From positions 171,027,043 through 171,091,042 of the forward strand of contig CM066031.1 of assembly GCA_033557465.1 (NCBI GenBank): DNA of 64,000 nucleotides. The letters are read 5' to 3'. Of the stretch, positions 28,232-41,349 are shown in pieces. The notes below the pieces were generated by a model. That model saw only the letters and a list, made by a program, of their open reading frames with translations. It ran no database searches and was not told where the DNA came from. Position numbers and translations under genes: made by a program. Every line of letters begins with the position of its first letter. Within the stretch, counting starts at the first letter, position 1. This stretch comes from Ichthyophis bannanicus. Lineage: Eukaryota; Chordata; Amphibia; Gymnophiona; Ichthyophiidae.

Positions 28232-30660
28232 ATTGCATTACTATTGCAAAGCTCTTTGGAGCTGAAGAATGCATATGCGCATATACTGATCAACCTGCAT
28301 CACCAACAGTACCTTCAGTTTGTGCAGGGGGCCAACACTATCCGTGCTGGGTGCTTCTGTTCGGGCTGGCCACAGCCCTCAGCGTCTTCATAAAGTGCCT
28401 GGTGGTGATGGCCGTCTTCCTTCGGACCCAGGGTGTTTTTGTCTTCCCATATCTGGGCAACTGGCTCATAAAAGGTCCCAGGCCAGCCAGTGTACAACAG
28501 TCCACTGAGTTTCACCATTCAGGTGCTCGAAGGCCTCTGCTTCATGATCAACTTTCTGAAGTCTTACCTCCAGCCGGTACAACAACTGATGTTTATTGGG
28601 GCCCTCCTCGATACCACTTGGGTGAGAGCTTTCCTGCAAGCAGACCACCTGCAGGTCTCATTGAGGTGGTGGGCTCATTGCAGCACCAGTGCCACACCAC
28701 AATCCGTGGGCTGCTGAGAGCCCTCAGACACATGGCAGACACTGTCATCCCTCAGACCTGCCTCTATATGCGGCAGGCTCAATGGACCTTGCAAACACAA
28801 TTGGCAGCAAGCCTCGCGTCGCCTGCGGGACAGGGTGGTGGTCACTGCATCACTTGCACAGTCTCGGGTGTATGGTGGCTTGTGCCCACGAACTTGCGTC
28901 AGAGCCTCCCGTTCCACCTAGCAGCGCCCTGCAGGCTGCTTATGATGGATGCCTCCAAGCTCATCTGGGATGCACATCAGGACGGTCTCTGCACCCAGGG
29001 CCTGTGGTCCGAGAGCGAGAGTCTCCATCAGATCAACTTCCTCAAGTCTAGGCCATTGTGAATGCTCTCCATGCCTTTCAGACACACATGGCGAATCAGG
29101 TGGTCCTGATCCAGAAAGACAACCAGGTTGCCATGTTCTATGTGAACAAGCAGGTGAGCAGGGGCTTGTACCTCCTGTGTTTGGGAGGCTATTTGCCTCT
29201 GGAGGTTTGCCAGGCTCCATGGCATGGATCTCAGGGAGACGTATTTGCCCAGTGAGAGCAATGGCTTAGGAGATCGCCTAAGCAAGGTTCTTCAGCCACT
29301 CAAATGGTACCTCAAGAGGGAAGTGGTGGACCAGATCTTTTGGGAGTGGGGCACCCCCCCCCCCCAACATCGATCTCTTTGCTTTGGCACAGAATGCCCA
29401 GATAGCTTGGTTCTGCTCCCGGATGCCTTCCTACCCCTCCCCCCTGATTCTGCTCATCGCAAAGACACTCCTGAAGTTCCAGGCCAGGAGGAGATCCATG
29501 ATTCTCATTGCTTCTTACTGGCCTCAACAGCCACAGTTCCTGCTACTGCTGCAGCTCTTGCATCCCAAAATCCACTCCCTAGCATTTACAGCATGGATGC
29601 TGAGTGGGTAGTCCTCGCAGAGCTTGCTCTCCCCACAGGTGTCACAGATCCTTCTAGCATCTTGCACGGAGTCAGCGTGTAAAGCCTACACGTTCAGATG
29701 GTGGTGGTTTGTTGTCTGGTGCACTGGTTGGACATTGGATCCCTTTGTCTGCCCTGTGGACTAGCTGTTGGCATACCTCTTGAACCTCTCCAATTCTGGG
29801 CTCAAGTCCAACTCTTTGCGTGTTCATCTCAGTGCGATAGGAGCATTCCATCGTAGTTGCAATGGGAAGCCCTTCTCGAATCTGCTTCTGGGCCGCCGAT
29901 TCATGCAGGGCTTGCTTCTTTTGAAGCCAGCAGTTAAGCATCCTATGGTTGCTTGGGATCTGAATGTGGCCTTGGCCAGCTCATGTGGGCTGCTTTTTGA
30001 GCCACTGGATACATGTCCACTGAAGTTCTTGACCTGGAAGGTCCTCTTCCTGGTGACCATCATGTCGGCCCAGCAAATGAGTGAGCGAGCTCCAGGCTCT
30101 AGTTGCACACTCTACATACACCAGGTTCCACCAGAACCGGGTAGTGCTCTGCACGCACTCACATTTTCTGCCAAAGGTGGTTTTGGCTTTCCACCTCAAC
30201 CAGTCTATTGCCCTTCCAATGTTTTTTCCCTGGCCTTACACCAATCATGGTGAGGCAGCACTGCACACGCTGGATTGCAAGTGTGTGTTGGCTGTCTACA
30301 TGAAGGCACCCTTCAATCCTTTCAGTTGTTCGTCTCCTTTGACTCCAATAGGCTGGGGGTTGCTATTTTGAAGCGTACACTATCCCTCTGGCTCGTTGAT
30401 TGCATCTCCCATGAATATTCCTTTGCTGGTCTCAGTCTTGAGAGTCATGCCACGACTCAATGTCCATGCGATGGCTACATCAGTAGCCATTCTTTCTCCT
30501 CAGAGGAGATCTACAGGGCTGCCACATGGTCTTCGGGCCATACCTTCACACCCATTACTGTTTGGATGGCTAAGTGTCCCTGGAAAGGGGGACCCCTGCA
30601 TATGGGAATCAGATGGATTCCGTCTGTTGCTTGGATCAAGATGATTAATGTGGGTGAAGC
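28232..30660 (+). mobile_element. DIRS-type fragment D4 (RT, RNase H, recombinase)
   Basis: It starts inside the RT ('SLELKNAYAHILINLHHQQYL', compare 'SLDLKDAYTHILIHPSHRQYL'). It continues through RNase H ('LLMMDASKLIWDAHQDG', 'QKDNQVAMFYVNKQ') to the recombinase ('LLNLSNSGLKSNSLRVHLSA', 'TCPLKFLTWKVLFLVTIMSAQQMSE'). The first catalytic Arg region is changed to 'SAQQMSE', so the essential Arg is lost. Neither terminal repeat nor ICR is recognisable. It is the most diverged of the D1-like copies. Confidence 0.8.
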
Positions 30661-31029
30661 ACTCTCACTTTGAGGCTTGTGAGGAGGCTGATGTTAAACA
30701 CCTGTTTCAGGAGTAGGAACAGAAAGCATTGATCCCAGGGTCTTCTCCACCTTGAGCTTGGTGGATGCTTCAGCCACTGACCAGGAACTGAAGAGGCATC
30801 CACTCCTGCAAGGGATGTGGAAATCCACTATTGTCTCCCATTCCCGGAGATTCTCAAGGGCCTGTTTGGTTGGAGTGGGATTCCCCCCCAACTCCTTGAC
30901 TAAGGGTGTATAATAAGATGCACACTGTCCCGGAGAGGGGGAATGCATTGTGTGATTTGATATTTCCAAGGTAGATGTGCAGGTCACAGCTCTTACCAAA
31001 TGGCCCATCATTCCTTAAGGATCTTAATA
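30661..31029. other. Unrecognised stretch, possibly retroelement-derived
   Basis: A 105-codon minus-strand frame (31011-30694) is open and contains 'KQALENLREWETIVDFHIP'. It looks like protein-coding residue, but I cannot assign it. It lies between a DIRS fragment and a CR1 fragment, so a piece of retroelement ORF1 is plausible. Confidence 0.3.
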
Positions 31030-31425
31030 GACTTAGGATCTTAATATGTACACCTTAGAGGAAAGGCGGGATAGAGGTGATATGATTGAGATGTTTAAAT
31101 ACCTCCGTGGCATAAATGTTCAGGGAGAGAGCCTCTTTCAATTGAAAGCAAGTTCTGCTACAAGGGGACATGGGATGAGGGTGAAGGGAGATAAATTCAG
31201 GAGTGATATGCGGAAATATTTCTTTACGGAAAGAGTAGTGGATCCATGGAATAGTCTCCCAGTGGAGGTGGTAGAGATGAGGACAGTAACTGAATTCAAA
31301 AAAGCATGGGACCAACACAGAGGATCTCTAAAGGTAAAAAGTGGACTGTTGTAGTTGTTGATATGGAAGGACAGACTAGATAGGCCATGTGGTCTTTTTC
31401 TGTCATCATGTTTCTATGTTTCCTT
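31030..31425 (+). mobile_element. CR1/L3-like LINE 3' fragment
   Basis: The C-terminal RT reading 'YTLEERRDRGDMIEMFKYL...RKYFFTERVVDPWNSLP' is followed by the 3' UTR end 'ggtctttttctgtcatcatg' and 'tttctatgtttc'. It is 5'-truncated and belongs to the same group as the copies at 41826 and 52768. Confidence 0.8.
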
Positions 31426-31587
31426 TGGAAGGCAGATTGGCCTTGAAAGATACTCTGGACTGAAGAACTGGTTTGCTACAGTGGCTGCTATTCTTCAGTT
31501 AGTGGTATGTACAGTCCTGACATTTCAGGCCCTGTCCCAGTGGATTCAGTCTCTTATGCCAGCTGATTCTATTCCTCTCTTAGAGTC

Positions 31588-31700
31588 AGTTACTACTACT
31601 ACTACTGAGCATTTGTAAAGTGCCACCAGTCGTACGCAGTGCTGCACAGACATGTAAGAGACAGTCCCTGACCAATAGAGCTTACAAACTAGTCAAGACA
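31588..31700 (-). mobile_element. LINE 3' tail fragment with trinucleotide repeat
   Basis: 'tactactactactact' is followed by 'gagcatttgtaaagtgcc' and 'gagcttacaaactagtc'. It matches the better copy at 44022-44160, so it is the minus-strand 3' end of the same L2-like family. It is inserted in D5 ORF1. Confidence 0.7.
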
Positions 31701-32115
31701 AAACACAGAAGGTGTAAGCAGCCTGCCTTTGTGATGCCATGTATGACCTAGTATGTCTAGTGGCCAGGGATTGGGTCCTGTCAACAGTGACATGGCATTT
31801 GGCTTGGCTTTGACATGGGGCAGTGGACTCTACTTCCAAGGCTGAGTAGTCCATCTGGGCTTAGAGGGGTGCTTATGTTGGGCCAAATTGGGAGAAGGAG
31901 GTAAAGGACCTGGGTGAGACATCTTTTAAAGGACAGGTCCGATCCCACGTGACACATGAGGGAGTAAGACATGTCTTGCTCGCTCCAGGGCTACCTCACG
32001 CTATAAAGAGCATAAAAATATCTGCCTGAGCAAAAGGAAGTGGAGGAGTGAGTTCCAGTACTGGCGAATCTAACGAGAGGAGGTAATAAAAAAAAAAAAC
32101 AAACAAAGCAAAAAG

Positions 32116-32968
32116 ATGCCCCCGTTACCGAAACAGGATAAGGAGAAGTTGACCAAGGCGGGGCCTGCCGCAGCGGTGGCCTTACAACCGCGCTCTCCTG
32201 GGGTAGAAAGTGCCGATTCGGCGACGGAGGAGGTAGCGCGAGAGGTGGTAAAGCTGCTGGATCCAAAATGCGATCGAATCCTGATGAAACTGGAGGACAT
32301 GGAGGAAGCGATGGCGGAGGTAGGCCATCGAGTTGAGTTGGAGCATCATGTGTCGGCGCTGGAAGATGCGGAGGGGTGGACAACGAGAGAGGCCGCGGCG
32401 CACCACGTGCAGATAGAGGCCCTCCTAGCCAAAGTGGACAACCTGGAGAACAGGTCGTGAAGAAATAATATGAGACTTGTGGGGATTCCTTAGACAACCA
32501 CGGACTTTGATGCTGGTGCCTCTAATTGAGCAGTGGCTCCCTAGCGAACTGGGACTGAATGCGCTGGTAGGAGAGTTAAAGGTGGAACGTGCACATTGCT
32601 TGGGGGCCAAAATGGAGTCACGTCAGAGGCCTTGGGTGGTTATTACTAGAATACTGAATTTTCAGCACAAAATTCAGCTACTACAGGCCTTTCACAAGAA
32701 GAGGGACTTAGTGTTGGACAATCAAAAGATCTTGTTGTTCCAAGACTATTCAGCAGCGGTAGTAGTAAAAAGAAAGGAATTTTCAACGGTCTGCGCAGAA
32801 TTGTTTCAGCGGAAGATGCGCTTCACATTGGCATACCCGGCTACACTGCGTGTTTCAGACAAGGGAAAGAACTACTCATTTACCAACGCGGCGGAGGCCA
32901 GACGATTCGTGGAGAGCCGGAAGAAAGATAAAACGGGAGAGGGAATGGAGGCATCGGACGGTAATAGA
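32116..32968 (+). pseudogene. L1-clade ORF1 (RNA-binding protein) remnant
   Basis: The ATG at 32116 starts 'MPPLPKQDKEKLTKAG'. A helical, coiled-coil-like segment ends at 'LLAKVDNLENRS' followed by a TGA (32458). The 'LENRSRRNN' junction into the RNA-binding domain is typical of L1 ORF1p. The rest is shifted: 32477-32968 reads 'ALVGELKVERAHCLGAK', 'RPWVVITRILNFQHKIQLLQAF' and 'KRKEFSTVCAELFQRKMRFTLAYPATLRV', the conserved C-terminal half. Role in the family: binds LINE RNA in cytoplasmic particles. Confidence 0.82.
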
Positions 32969-33209
32969 TGATGGAACTGAGTCATTCTGGCTGGAGTAAT
33001 GAGAAGTCAAGCTCAGGCATGGAAAGAGGACTTTGCTGTGTAATACTGATGGTAGTCGTGTAAGAGTTATATATATATAATTATTCTAGTTAATGTGTGG
33101 GGACTTTGATGGGCTCATGAGACGTGCAGAAAGTTGTGGGGTAGCCCTGAAGTGTCTAACTGGGGATCAGGCCTCGGCACTGAGGGGCTGAGGATAGAGA
33201 ATGGAATTC

Positions 33210-33305
33210 TTACTGGGGGGTGGGGAAGGGGGGGAAGGGGAGTTGGGGGGGGAGGGGGGGTGGGGAGCGAGAGAGGGAGGGTGGGGGAAGGGGGAGGGAG
33301 GGAGA
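33210..33305 (+). repeat. G-rich inter-ORF segment
   Basis: Multiple runs of 3-8 G separated by 1-6 bases on the plus strand. These could form G-quadruplexes in the element RNA. It lies between ORF1 and ORF2. Confidence 0.7.
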
Positions 33306-33540
33306 ATCTACTAATGAGCCTTTTGGAAGAGAGGTTGTGGAATTGTTTAATAGCTTACCGGTGGCTTCGGGAGATGATGCAATGAAAAGAAAATATGAGT
33401 TGCAGTACTTAGCAGAGAGATGACCAGAGGGGGGGCTGGGAGTTCAGGCTGGGGAACTCCGGGCGACCTTTGCATAAAAAGAAACAGAACGTATGGGTAG
33501 AATCTTGGAGTGAGGAGGGCTGAGATCTGACTTACGTATA

Positions 33541-36500
33541 GTGACGTGGAATGTGGGTGGGATACGGACCCCGGTGAAGCGCACGAAAATTTTACAAGTG
33601 CTGAAATGGGAGAAAGTCCATCTTGCCCTCTTACAAGAAACACATTTGAGTGCAAAAGAACATGAGAAGTTAAAGAGGGACTGGGTGGGTCATGTGTCGG
33701 CAGCCGCATCTGGGGGAAGGAAAGGCGGGGTTGCGATCCTGGTGCAGAAGGGCCTTCAGGTGGAAATTGTGAAGGAAGAAATGGATGTACAGGGACGGTT
33801 CTTATTTATACACCTCAGGATACAGGGGGAGGAGCTGTTTATAGGCAATATTTATGCCCCGAATGTCTATAGTCAGTTTTTCAAGAACATAGCACAGAGA
33901 GTGGTGAGCGCTCCCAGTGTGCCTGTAATATTGGTGGGAGATTTCAACTGTCCACACGACCCTGAGCTGGATAGATCACGGGCCCCGGCGGGAGGGGTTT
34001 GGAATAGGAAAGGAGTAGGGTACCTTTGTAGAGTGGGAGGATTGGTTGATGGGTAGAGAATATTGCATGAGGGAGAGAGAGACTACATGCATCTGTCAAG
34101 AGCACATCAGACATGGTCCAGGATTGATTATAAATTGGTGTCTCCGGGATACCTTTGGGAAAGTCATGAGGGTGGAGATTAAGCCGATTGTGGTATCGGA
34201 CCATGCAATGGTATTGTTGGATTGGAAGGGGAGTAGAGGGGTATGGGGTAAGTGGTCCTTCCCGAGATACTTATGGAAAAATGAGGAATTTCGGGAATAC
34301 TTGGCGAAGCACTGGGAGGAGTATGTCGCAATGAATGAACCCCAAGCCAGCAGCGTAGCAGTCCTATGGGAAGCCGGGAAGGCAGTGATGCGAGGCCACA
34401 TTATTGCATATGTGGCTCGTGAAAGGCGGAAATTAAATGAGAATATTATCAGAGGGGCACAGGAGCGTCAAACCTATAAAAGATTAACATTGAGGAGGCA
34501 GGATCCGGGCAGTTTGAAGGTCTATCTTGAGATGCAACAGCGTCTTAACCATCTGCTCCGGGAAAGAGCATTGTTCTCTATGCAATATTATAGACATCAG
34601 TTCTTTCGATATGGCGACCGTACGGGGAAACCTTTGGCCCGGCTAGTGAGGGACTGGGGTGGGAATAAGGTGATAGCAGTAGTTAGGGATACTGATGGGG
34701 GTGAAATATCAGGAGACTCATCAAATTTTGCAAGTTTTTAGGAAATTCTATCAGGAGCTGTACGCTCCAGAGATGGAGGATGGAGCAAAAGCAAGGTCCT
34801 TTCTAGATACGGTGCAACTCCCGGGTCTGACAGACCAAGAACGGGAGGAAGTGAACAGGCCAATCTCAGGGAGGGAAATTCAGCAGGTCATAAAAAGGGG
34901 TGTACCGAATAAAGCCCCAGGACCCAATGGATATGGGACAGAGTTTTATAAGATCCTGGAGCTTAAGGTGGCACCCACCTTGAGTGCATTGTATGATGAC
35001 GTGGTAGGGACTGGTAGGTTCCCGAGAGAAATGAGGACTGCAGCCATTACAGTTATCCCCAAGCCGGGTAAGAACCTGGAAGAACCCGCATCGTACAGGC
35101 CAATCTCCCTAATCAACTATGATATGAAATTGCTGGCGTCGGTGTTAGCTGCAAGGATTCAAAATATCCTCCCGAGACTCATAGGATCTCATCAATCTGG
35201 GTTCATTAAAGGCAGGGAGGCTATACTAAATATTTGCAAAATCTTGCTGAGCATGGACCTGTGCAGGTTGCAGGAGACCCCCTTAATGTTGGTGAGCCTG
35301 GATGCTGAAAAAGCTTTTGATAGGGTCTCATGGGTGTACATGTTTGAGGCGTTGAAGAGGTTTGGGTTTGGGTTTGGAGCCTACTTACAATGGGTACAGG
35401 CGTTGTATATGGAACCGATGGCTAGCATTTCCATGGGGGGCGAGTATTCGCAACCTTTTATACTGCAGAGAGGGACCCGGCAAGATTGTGCTCTCTCCCC
35501 CCCCTTTTGTTCGTCCTTCAGTTAGAGCCTCTCTTGGTGTCTCTCAGAGAGATGGAGGAGATAAAGGGGGTGGAGTGGCAGGGCGGGGGCATTAAGGTTA
35601 GCGCCTTTGCGGATGATATGTTGCTATGTCTGCGAGAACCACAAGGGTCATTGGCGGTGGCGTTAGATTGAAGAATTTGGGACTTCTTTGGGGCTCCGCA
35701 TAAATAAGCCTAAGTCCCTGGTCCTGGATGTAGGGGGCAGCGTTAGATCGCAATGGAAGGGGGACTTCTCACTAATTTGGGCGGAGGGACAGATACGGTA
35801 TCTAGGAATTCAAATTCCTGAGCAATTGACTCATCTTTATAGGGTCAATGTCCACCCGCTGTTGGCTGCAACAATCGCGTGCCTAAAGAAGTGACGGGAT
35901 CTCCCGATCGCCCTCATGGGCAGGGTAGCCCTATTTAAGATGGTAGAGCTCCCGAGGTGGATATACTTTTTGAGACGGATCCCTGTTTGGTTGTTAAAAA
36001 AGGATTTACTAGTGTTGCAGAGACATCTAAACGAGTTCCTCTGGAGGGGCAAGAAGCCGCGAATTGCTTTTTCAATGTTGACGAGACCCCGAGAGGAGGG
36101 GGGTCTTGGATTGGTCCCACTCAGAGCATATAATCTCGCCTATTTGGCTAGATTGTTGCGAGATTTGATATTGGGAACAGGAAATACTATCCCACTAAGT
36201 CTGGTAGGCCAGATGGTAAGGCCAGCACATCGGGCATGTTATTTGCACAAGCCAATGGGAGAGGTTGCTCCTGCTTGGAAGGCTTCAGTATACTTGCAGG
36301 TACTGCATCAAGCCTGGAGAGCTTTTTGTTGATATAGAAAGCGGGGCTGGAGACAGACAGACTGCCTCCCCTTATCCGGAAACTTAGAATTTTCACCGGG
36401 CAGGTGGGGGACGGTGGGGAAAGAATGGGTGAGACAGGGTGTTGAGTATGTGGGACATTTGCTAATGGAAACGGGATCTGAACTTGACTCCTTCCTGGAG

Positions 36501-37147
36501 CTGAGGAGGAGATTTAATCTGGCCCTGAATCAATTCTACTTTTATCTGCAGGCGAGGCATTATATCCAGAGACTGCAGAAGGATTCCACGGGAATAATTG
36601 ATGCAGGGGGATGCTGGACCTGTGGGTCAAATTAGAAGGGAAATTAACAGTGTCAAGGCTGAGGGAGGAGATTGACTTGGAGGGAGACATGAACCCATTG
36701 GAGAACCTTGCTCGGAGATGGCAACAGGACCAGTTGTCTGGGGTAACGGTGAAGAAATTGCAGCAAGCATTTCAGGCAGCAAAATCGGTATCGGAATCGG
36801 TAAGATTACAGGAGCTTCAATATAAAATTCTATGGAGGGCGTATGTTCATGATGTCTGGGTGGCCCGGGCAGGGATGGCTCAGACAGATGCGTGTAGGCT
36901 GTGCAGGGAGGAGAAGGGGACATTATCGCACAGGTTTTGGTTCTGTTCTCGGATACAACCCTTCTGGAAAGCAGTTTGGTTGAGGATGGGAGGAGAGGAG
37001 CTGGGTTGGGAAGCTCCTTCGCCGGAATGGGGTTTGCTGGGTGTGCCGGGAGGGGGTGTCCCAGTACAAAGTTCTCATAGGATGCTCTGTGTTAGGGGAT
37101 TTATGATAGCGAAGTTATGTATACTCAGACGATCCTCCAGAGATTAA
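33541..37147 (+). pseudogene. L1-clade ORF2 (endonuclease-reverse transcriptase) remnant
   Basis: The endonuclease starts near 'TWNVGGIRTPVKRTK' and keeps 'LLQETHLSAKEHEKL', 'YAPNVYSQFF' and 'LVGDFNCPHD', the Asn, Glu and Asp/Asn catalytic regions. RT blocks 'NKAPGPNGYGTEFYK', 'SYRPISLINYDMKLLA', 'HQSGFIKGREAILNI' and 'VSLDAEKAFDRVSW' lie in 34695-35525. The active site 'AFADDMLLCL' follows after a frameshift (35486-35671). The C-terminal 'CRLCREEKGTLSHRFWFC' is near 36890. At least five frame changes break the ORF. The catalytic residues that I can see are unmutated. Confidence 0.88.
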
Positions 37148-39082
37148 AGGGTGGGAAAGATCTATGAATGAATTGAAGGATATGGAGAACCGGACGGCCC
37201 GGCTATTGGGAGTGAAGAGAGTGGAGTGGTGTAGGAAAGTGTGGGCCCCCCTTTGAGGTATAGTAATGGGTTGAGGTACGGGAATAGCATTCGTTATAGG
37301 AAGCGTATTCTGGAGCATGGCTGGTAGTACGAATTCATAACCTAGATGGGAGTGGGAGTTGGGTAAGGGTTGGGTAGTGGGTGAGGAGGGGAGGGAGGGG
37401 GAGGAAGGGGAGGTATATGTATGGATACAGGGTGGAGGGGGTCAGTATGGGAGGGTGGTAGATGCTTTGTCCTGGGGATGCGTAAGAGCAGCCGCTCCTT
37501 GGAGTACAGAGCGTCTAGGGGTGGGTGGGTTGAGGGGTAAGCTTGGAGGACGGTAGGTTTAGAAGTTATAGGAATTCGCAATGGAGTCACATAGCGAACT
37601 GAATGCTGATATATGAGGAGTTCGCTCTTCCCAAGCTTGGGTGTATGTGTAGCAACATTTCGTACTTGTGCATAGTTAATGGGGGTTAGCCTGGAATAGT
37701 GAGGTATTTCACCAACGCAGGAACAAATAGATGAAAGTGTCTTTATAGATGGATAGTGCACTAGCATGATGTGGAATGGGGTAGGGTCGAGGGGTATTAA
37801 TTCAGGGAGTGATTATTTGAAGTTGATAACCTCGACTCCCGAAGGGGGGTAAGACACAAGACATCTCTAGAGCGTTATTGTTTGTATTTGATTGATGTTA
37901 TACTCTGTGTTTGTATTACACTCCTACTGTATTGGCAGTATCAGTTGGCTGTTTTAGCTCAATAATAATAACAATAAAAATGATTTACACTAAAGGACAG
38001 GTCCAAGGGGCCTGGGTAACAAGCAGGAACACCTTTCCCATCAGCCTCTGCCCGCTTCTCACCAGAGTGCTGGTTGAACTCCTAGGGGTCTCAGGAATTC
38101 CATTGCTACCAGCCTGGAGAGTCCTTATCAGTCATTTAGTGGAGTGCTTGAGCCCAGGGACATTATCTCCTTCAGAGAAGGACCCTCCTGGGCTGTGCAG
38201 TGAAGGTTTGGGCTCCATTTCTTGATTTCTACAGTTGGAGGCAGGCTTTGCCTTTTCTTTCAGGATTGGGTCTGGGTTCCAAGGATTGCTGGGTGAAAGA
38301 CTCCTTTCAGTTTGGCTATATCCTGGAATGCAAAGAGCCAATTCTGGATGCTTTCATCATTCTCCTTGAGGGTCTGAGATCAAAAGTGCCATTGTGTGGA
38401 CAACTTTGGACAAGTTGCTGCACCTTAAGGCGCTGGTGCTTGTCTCCCCCCCCCCTCCCTCTCGGACGAGCGGAACAAGGGCAGATACTCAATTTCGTAA
38501 TGTCAAAGAAGAAAAGTGATTCGTTCTGACCCATTCTGGACCTCAAGGGGGTCAATGAGCACTTGTGCATCCTGCGTTTCCAAATGGAAACCTTGCACTC
38601 TGTGATCCAACAGTTCGCTGAGGCTTCTCTGGGTCTGGCTGAGGCATATTTTCATATTCCAATCTGGGTGGATCAGCAAAAATATCAGGAGCGAAGCACG
38701 GCAAAATACAATGTTTGCTGCCCCTCCTTTCGGGCTATCCACCGCTCTGAGGAGGTTCTCCAAAGTCATGGTAGTGGCGGCTACGGCACCATGGTGCTGA
38801 AGGATCTGTCATCCATAGGTGGAAGCCTCGGCTGGGTGATCAATCGAGGAGAAAGCCAGCTGTTGCCTTCCCAGTCCCTGGAATTCCTGGGAGCATGTTT
38901 CGACATTCTCCTCTGGTAGGAAAAATTCTGCTCATTCAAAAGTCAAGACTGTTGGATGGAATGGCGCTGTTCTGTGCGTAGCAGGTCCCTAGAGTCTGGG
39001 AGTATCTTCAGCTCCTCAGATTGATGGTGGCAGCCATAGAGATGGTGCCGTGGGCATGTGCTCACATGTGGCCTTTCCAGCA

Positions 39083-39436
39083 GTCATTTATTTATTTATA
39101 AATTCTTTTATGCCGCCCCTTCCAGAGATCAAGGACAGTTTACAATTAACCAACCGGATACATTAAAACTTTAAACAACATGTTACAATGAAGGATTCAT
39201 AAAGTATATAAAGACAACATATATTACATTATGTACAGATAATGTAGAATACAATCAACATATTTACAAGGGACTTATGTATTCATAGATGTTACATGCA
39301 TAGCTCAGGGAGAGAAATTCCTATTATAATTAAGTGAATGGATATGGAAAGGTTCAAGGTAGTATTTACTGTTAGGTTGGGTATATTTTGTTTTGATCAG
39401 ATAAATTGCCAAAATGTTCATTGAACATTTTGACTT
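39083..39436 (-). mobile_element. L2-like 3' UTR fragment inserted in D5
   Basis: It begins 'tttatttatttataaattct' and resembles the antisense L2 3' ends at 26240, 45775 and 54418 (a 'gccgccccttccagagatc' block, then an AT-rich UTR). It has no coding part and interrupts the D5 RT/RNase H region. Confidence 0.65.
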
Positions 39437-41349
39437 GTTGATTTGGTGGTCCCAAGTTCTCAGGCGTTCGAGTGCAGGCTCCCACTCCTGATGGTGAAGA
39501 CCAGCCTACGGTGGTGGCAGCAGCACTGTCATCTGAACAAGGGTGTACCGCTGGACCCTGCTGAGGATGGATGCCAGTGTCTTGGGCTGGGGAGCCCATT
39601 GCCAGGACCGTATGGCCCATGGCCATTGGAACATCAGGGAACGTGGTATATTCCATCAGTTGCCTTGAGGTGAGGGCCATCAGGTTGGCTCTTCAGCGTT
39701 TCTGGCCCCTAGTCGAGGGCTGAGCGGCTCGAGTGTTTTCGGACAGTGCCACAGTGGTGACTTATGTCAGTCAGTGAGAAGTGCTGGGTAGCTCTGGTGA
39801 TGGCTCTCCTGTTTGCCTGGGCAGAGAAGAACCTCCTAGCCTTGTCAGCTCAGCACCTTTCCACAGTGGACAGTGTGGAAGCAGACTAACTCAACCGGCA
39901 CTCTCTGGATCCTGGAAAGTGAGAGTTGAATCAGGAGGCATTTCAGTTTATTCTGCACCACTGGGGTTGCACCAAAATGGATCTTATGGTGACCCTCTCC
40001 AATGCCAAAGTTTGCTGCTTCTTGTCACCACATGGAAGCGGTTCCAAGAGTGTTGACACCCTGGCCCAGCATTGGCCAAGTCAGCACCTGCTGTATGTGT
40101 TTTCTCCATAGCCACTTATGAGGTGTGTGATTTGGCATATAGAACGCCACCCGGGCAGGATTGTTCTGGTGGCATCAGATTGGCCGAGGAGAGTGTGGTT
40201 CAGAGACCTGATGTGGCTTCTGCAGGCACATCCTTTTCAGTTGTCTCTGTCTCTGGGCCTATTGTAGCATTGACTGATCGTCCTTGAGGATCCAGTTCCC
40301 TTCCTGCTTACAACTTGGCTTTTGGAAGGAGATAGCTAGTGTGTGGTCTCCATTCTGCTCAGAGCCCAGAGGATGTCTAACAAGTTAGCATACATGTGGA
40401 TCTGGTGCCTCTTTGAGTGATGGTGTGTCATTCAGCAGTTGGCTTTTGAGGCAGCCAAGGTGCCATCTCTTTTGGCCCGGAGAAGAGCCTTTCCCTTAAC
40501 TACCACCTGATCCAGGGAGCTTTGTCTTGTTTCTGAGGTCCAGTGACTGGTAAGTCTCTAGTCTTGCACCCATTTGTTTTGCGCTTTCTCCAGGGGGTTC
40601 AACACCTGCATCCTCCCCTCTGGTCTGTGATCCCTTCCGGGATCTGTATCTAGTGCTCAGGGCCCTGATGGTGGCACTCTTTGAGCTATTGAAGTATGCT
40701 ACTTTGAAAGGTTTGATGCTCAAAATGGTTGTCTTGGCTGAAATTTGTTCCGCAAGGTGGATTTCTGAGCTGCAGGCTCTCTTGCCAAGATCCTTCTCTG
40801 CTTTTTCAAAAGGAGGCAGTTTCCATTCAGCCTTCGCCTTCATTCTTGCCTAAGGTGCTTTCTCCCTTTCGCGTGAACCAGGTGGTCGGTCTGTGCTCCT
40901 TCTCTAAGGAGCAGTTTTGGGGGAAGGATGAGGATCTTCACTTTGGTTGTCTGGAGGGTACATCTCCAGTATTTGGAGGTTACAAAGTCCTTTCGTAAGT
41001 TTTGCTATCTTTTTGTGTTTGCTAGCCCATGCAAGAGTGATGCAGTGGTTAAGTCGACTTTTGGAGGGCTGGAATAAGGAGGCCTTTGCCTCGGTGTATT
41101 TGTTATGGAATCGGCTGGTTCCGGAGGGCTTGCACTCCCATTCTACCCGAGCATAGGCATCCTTGTGGTCAGAGCAGAGCTTGGTAGCCCCTGCAGGCAT
41201 TTGTTGGGCCACAGTGTATGCATCATTTTCCACTTTTGTCAAGCATTACCACTTGAATGTCCATGATAGGGTGGACACGACCGTTGGCTTGAGGGTTTTG
41301 AAAGCTGCTGTGTCTTCTTCCCACCCAGTGGAGCTGTAACTTTGGTACA

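Larger units (their letters stand above)
31941..37990 (+). mobile_element. L1/Tx1-clade LINE, about full length (6.05 kb)
   Basis: It is flanked by the 14-bp duplication 'taaaggacaggtcc' (31927-31940 and 37991-38004), which splits DIRS D5. A 5' UTR, an ORF1, a G-rich inter-ORF segment and an ORF2 with endonuclease, RT and C-terminal zinc-knuckle-like domain follow in order. The 3' end is an 'aataataataacaataaaa' stretch. Both ORFs carry frameshifts, so the copy is inactive. It must be younger than D5. Confidence 0.92.

Noticed and set aside
30694..31011. Minus-strand 105-codon frame as a host exon
   Set aside because: It has no splice-site support and is surrounded by retroelement fragments. 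Left as unassigned.
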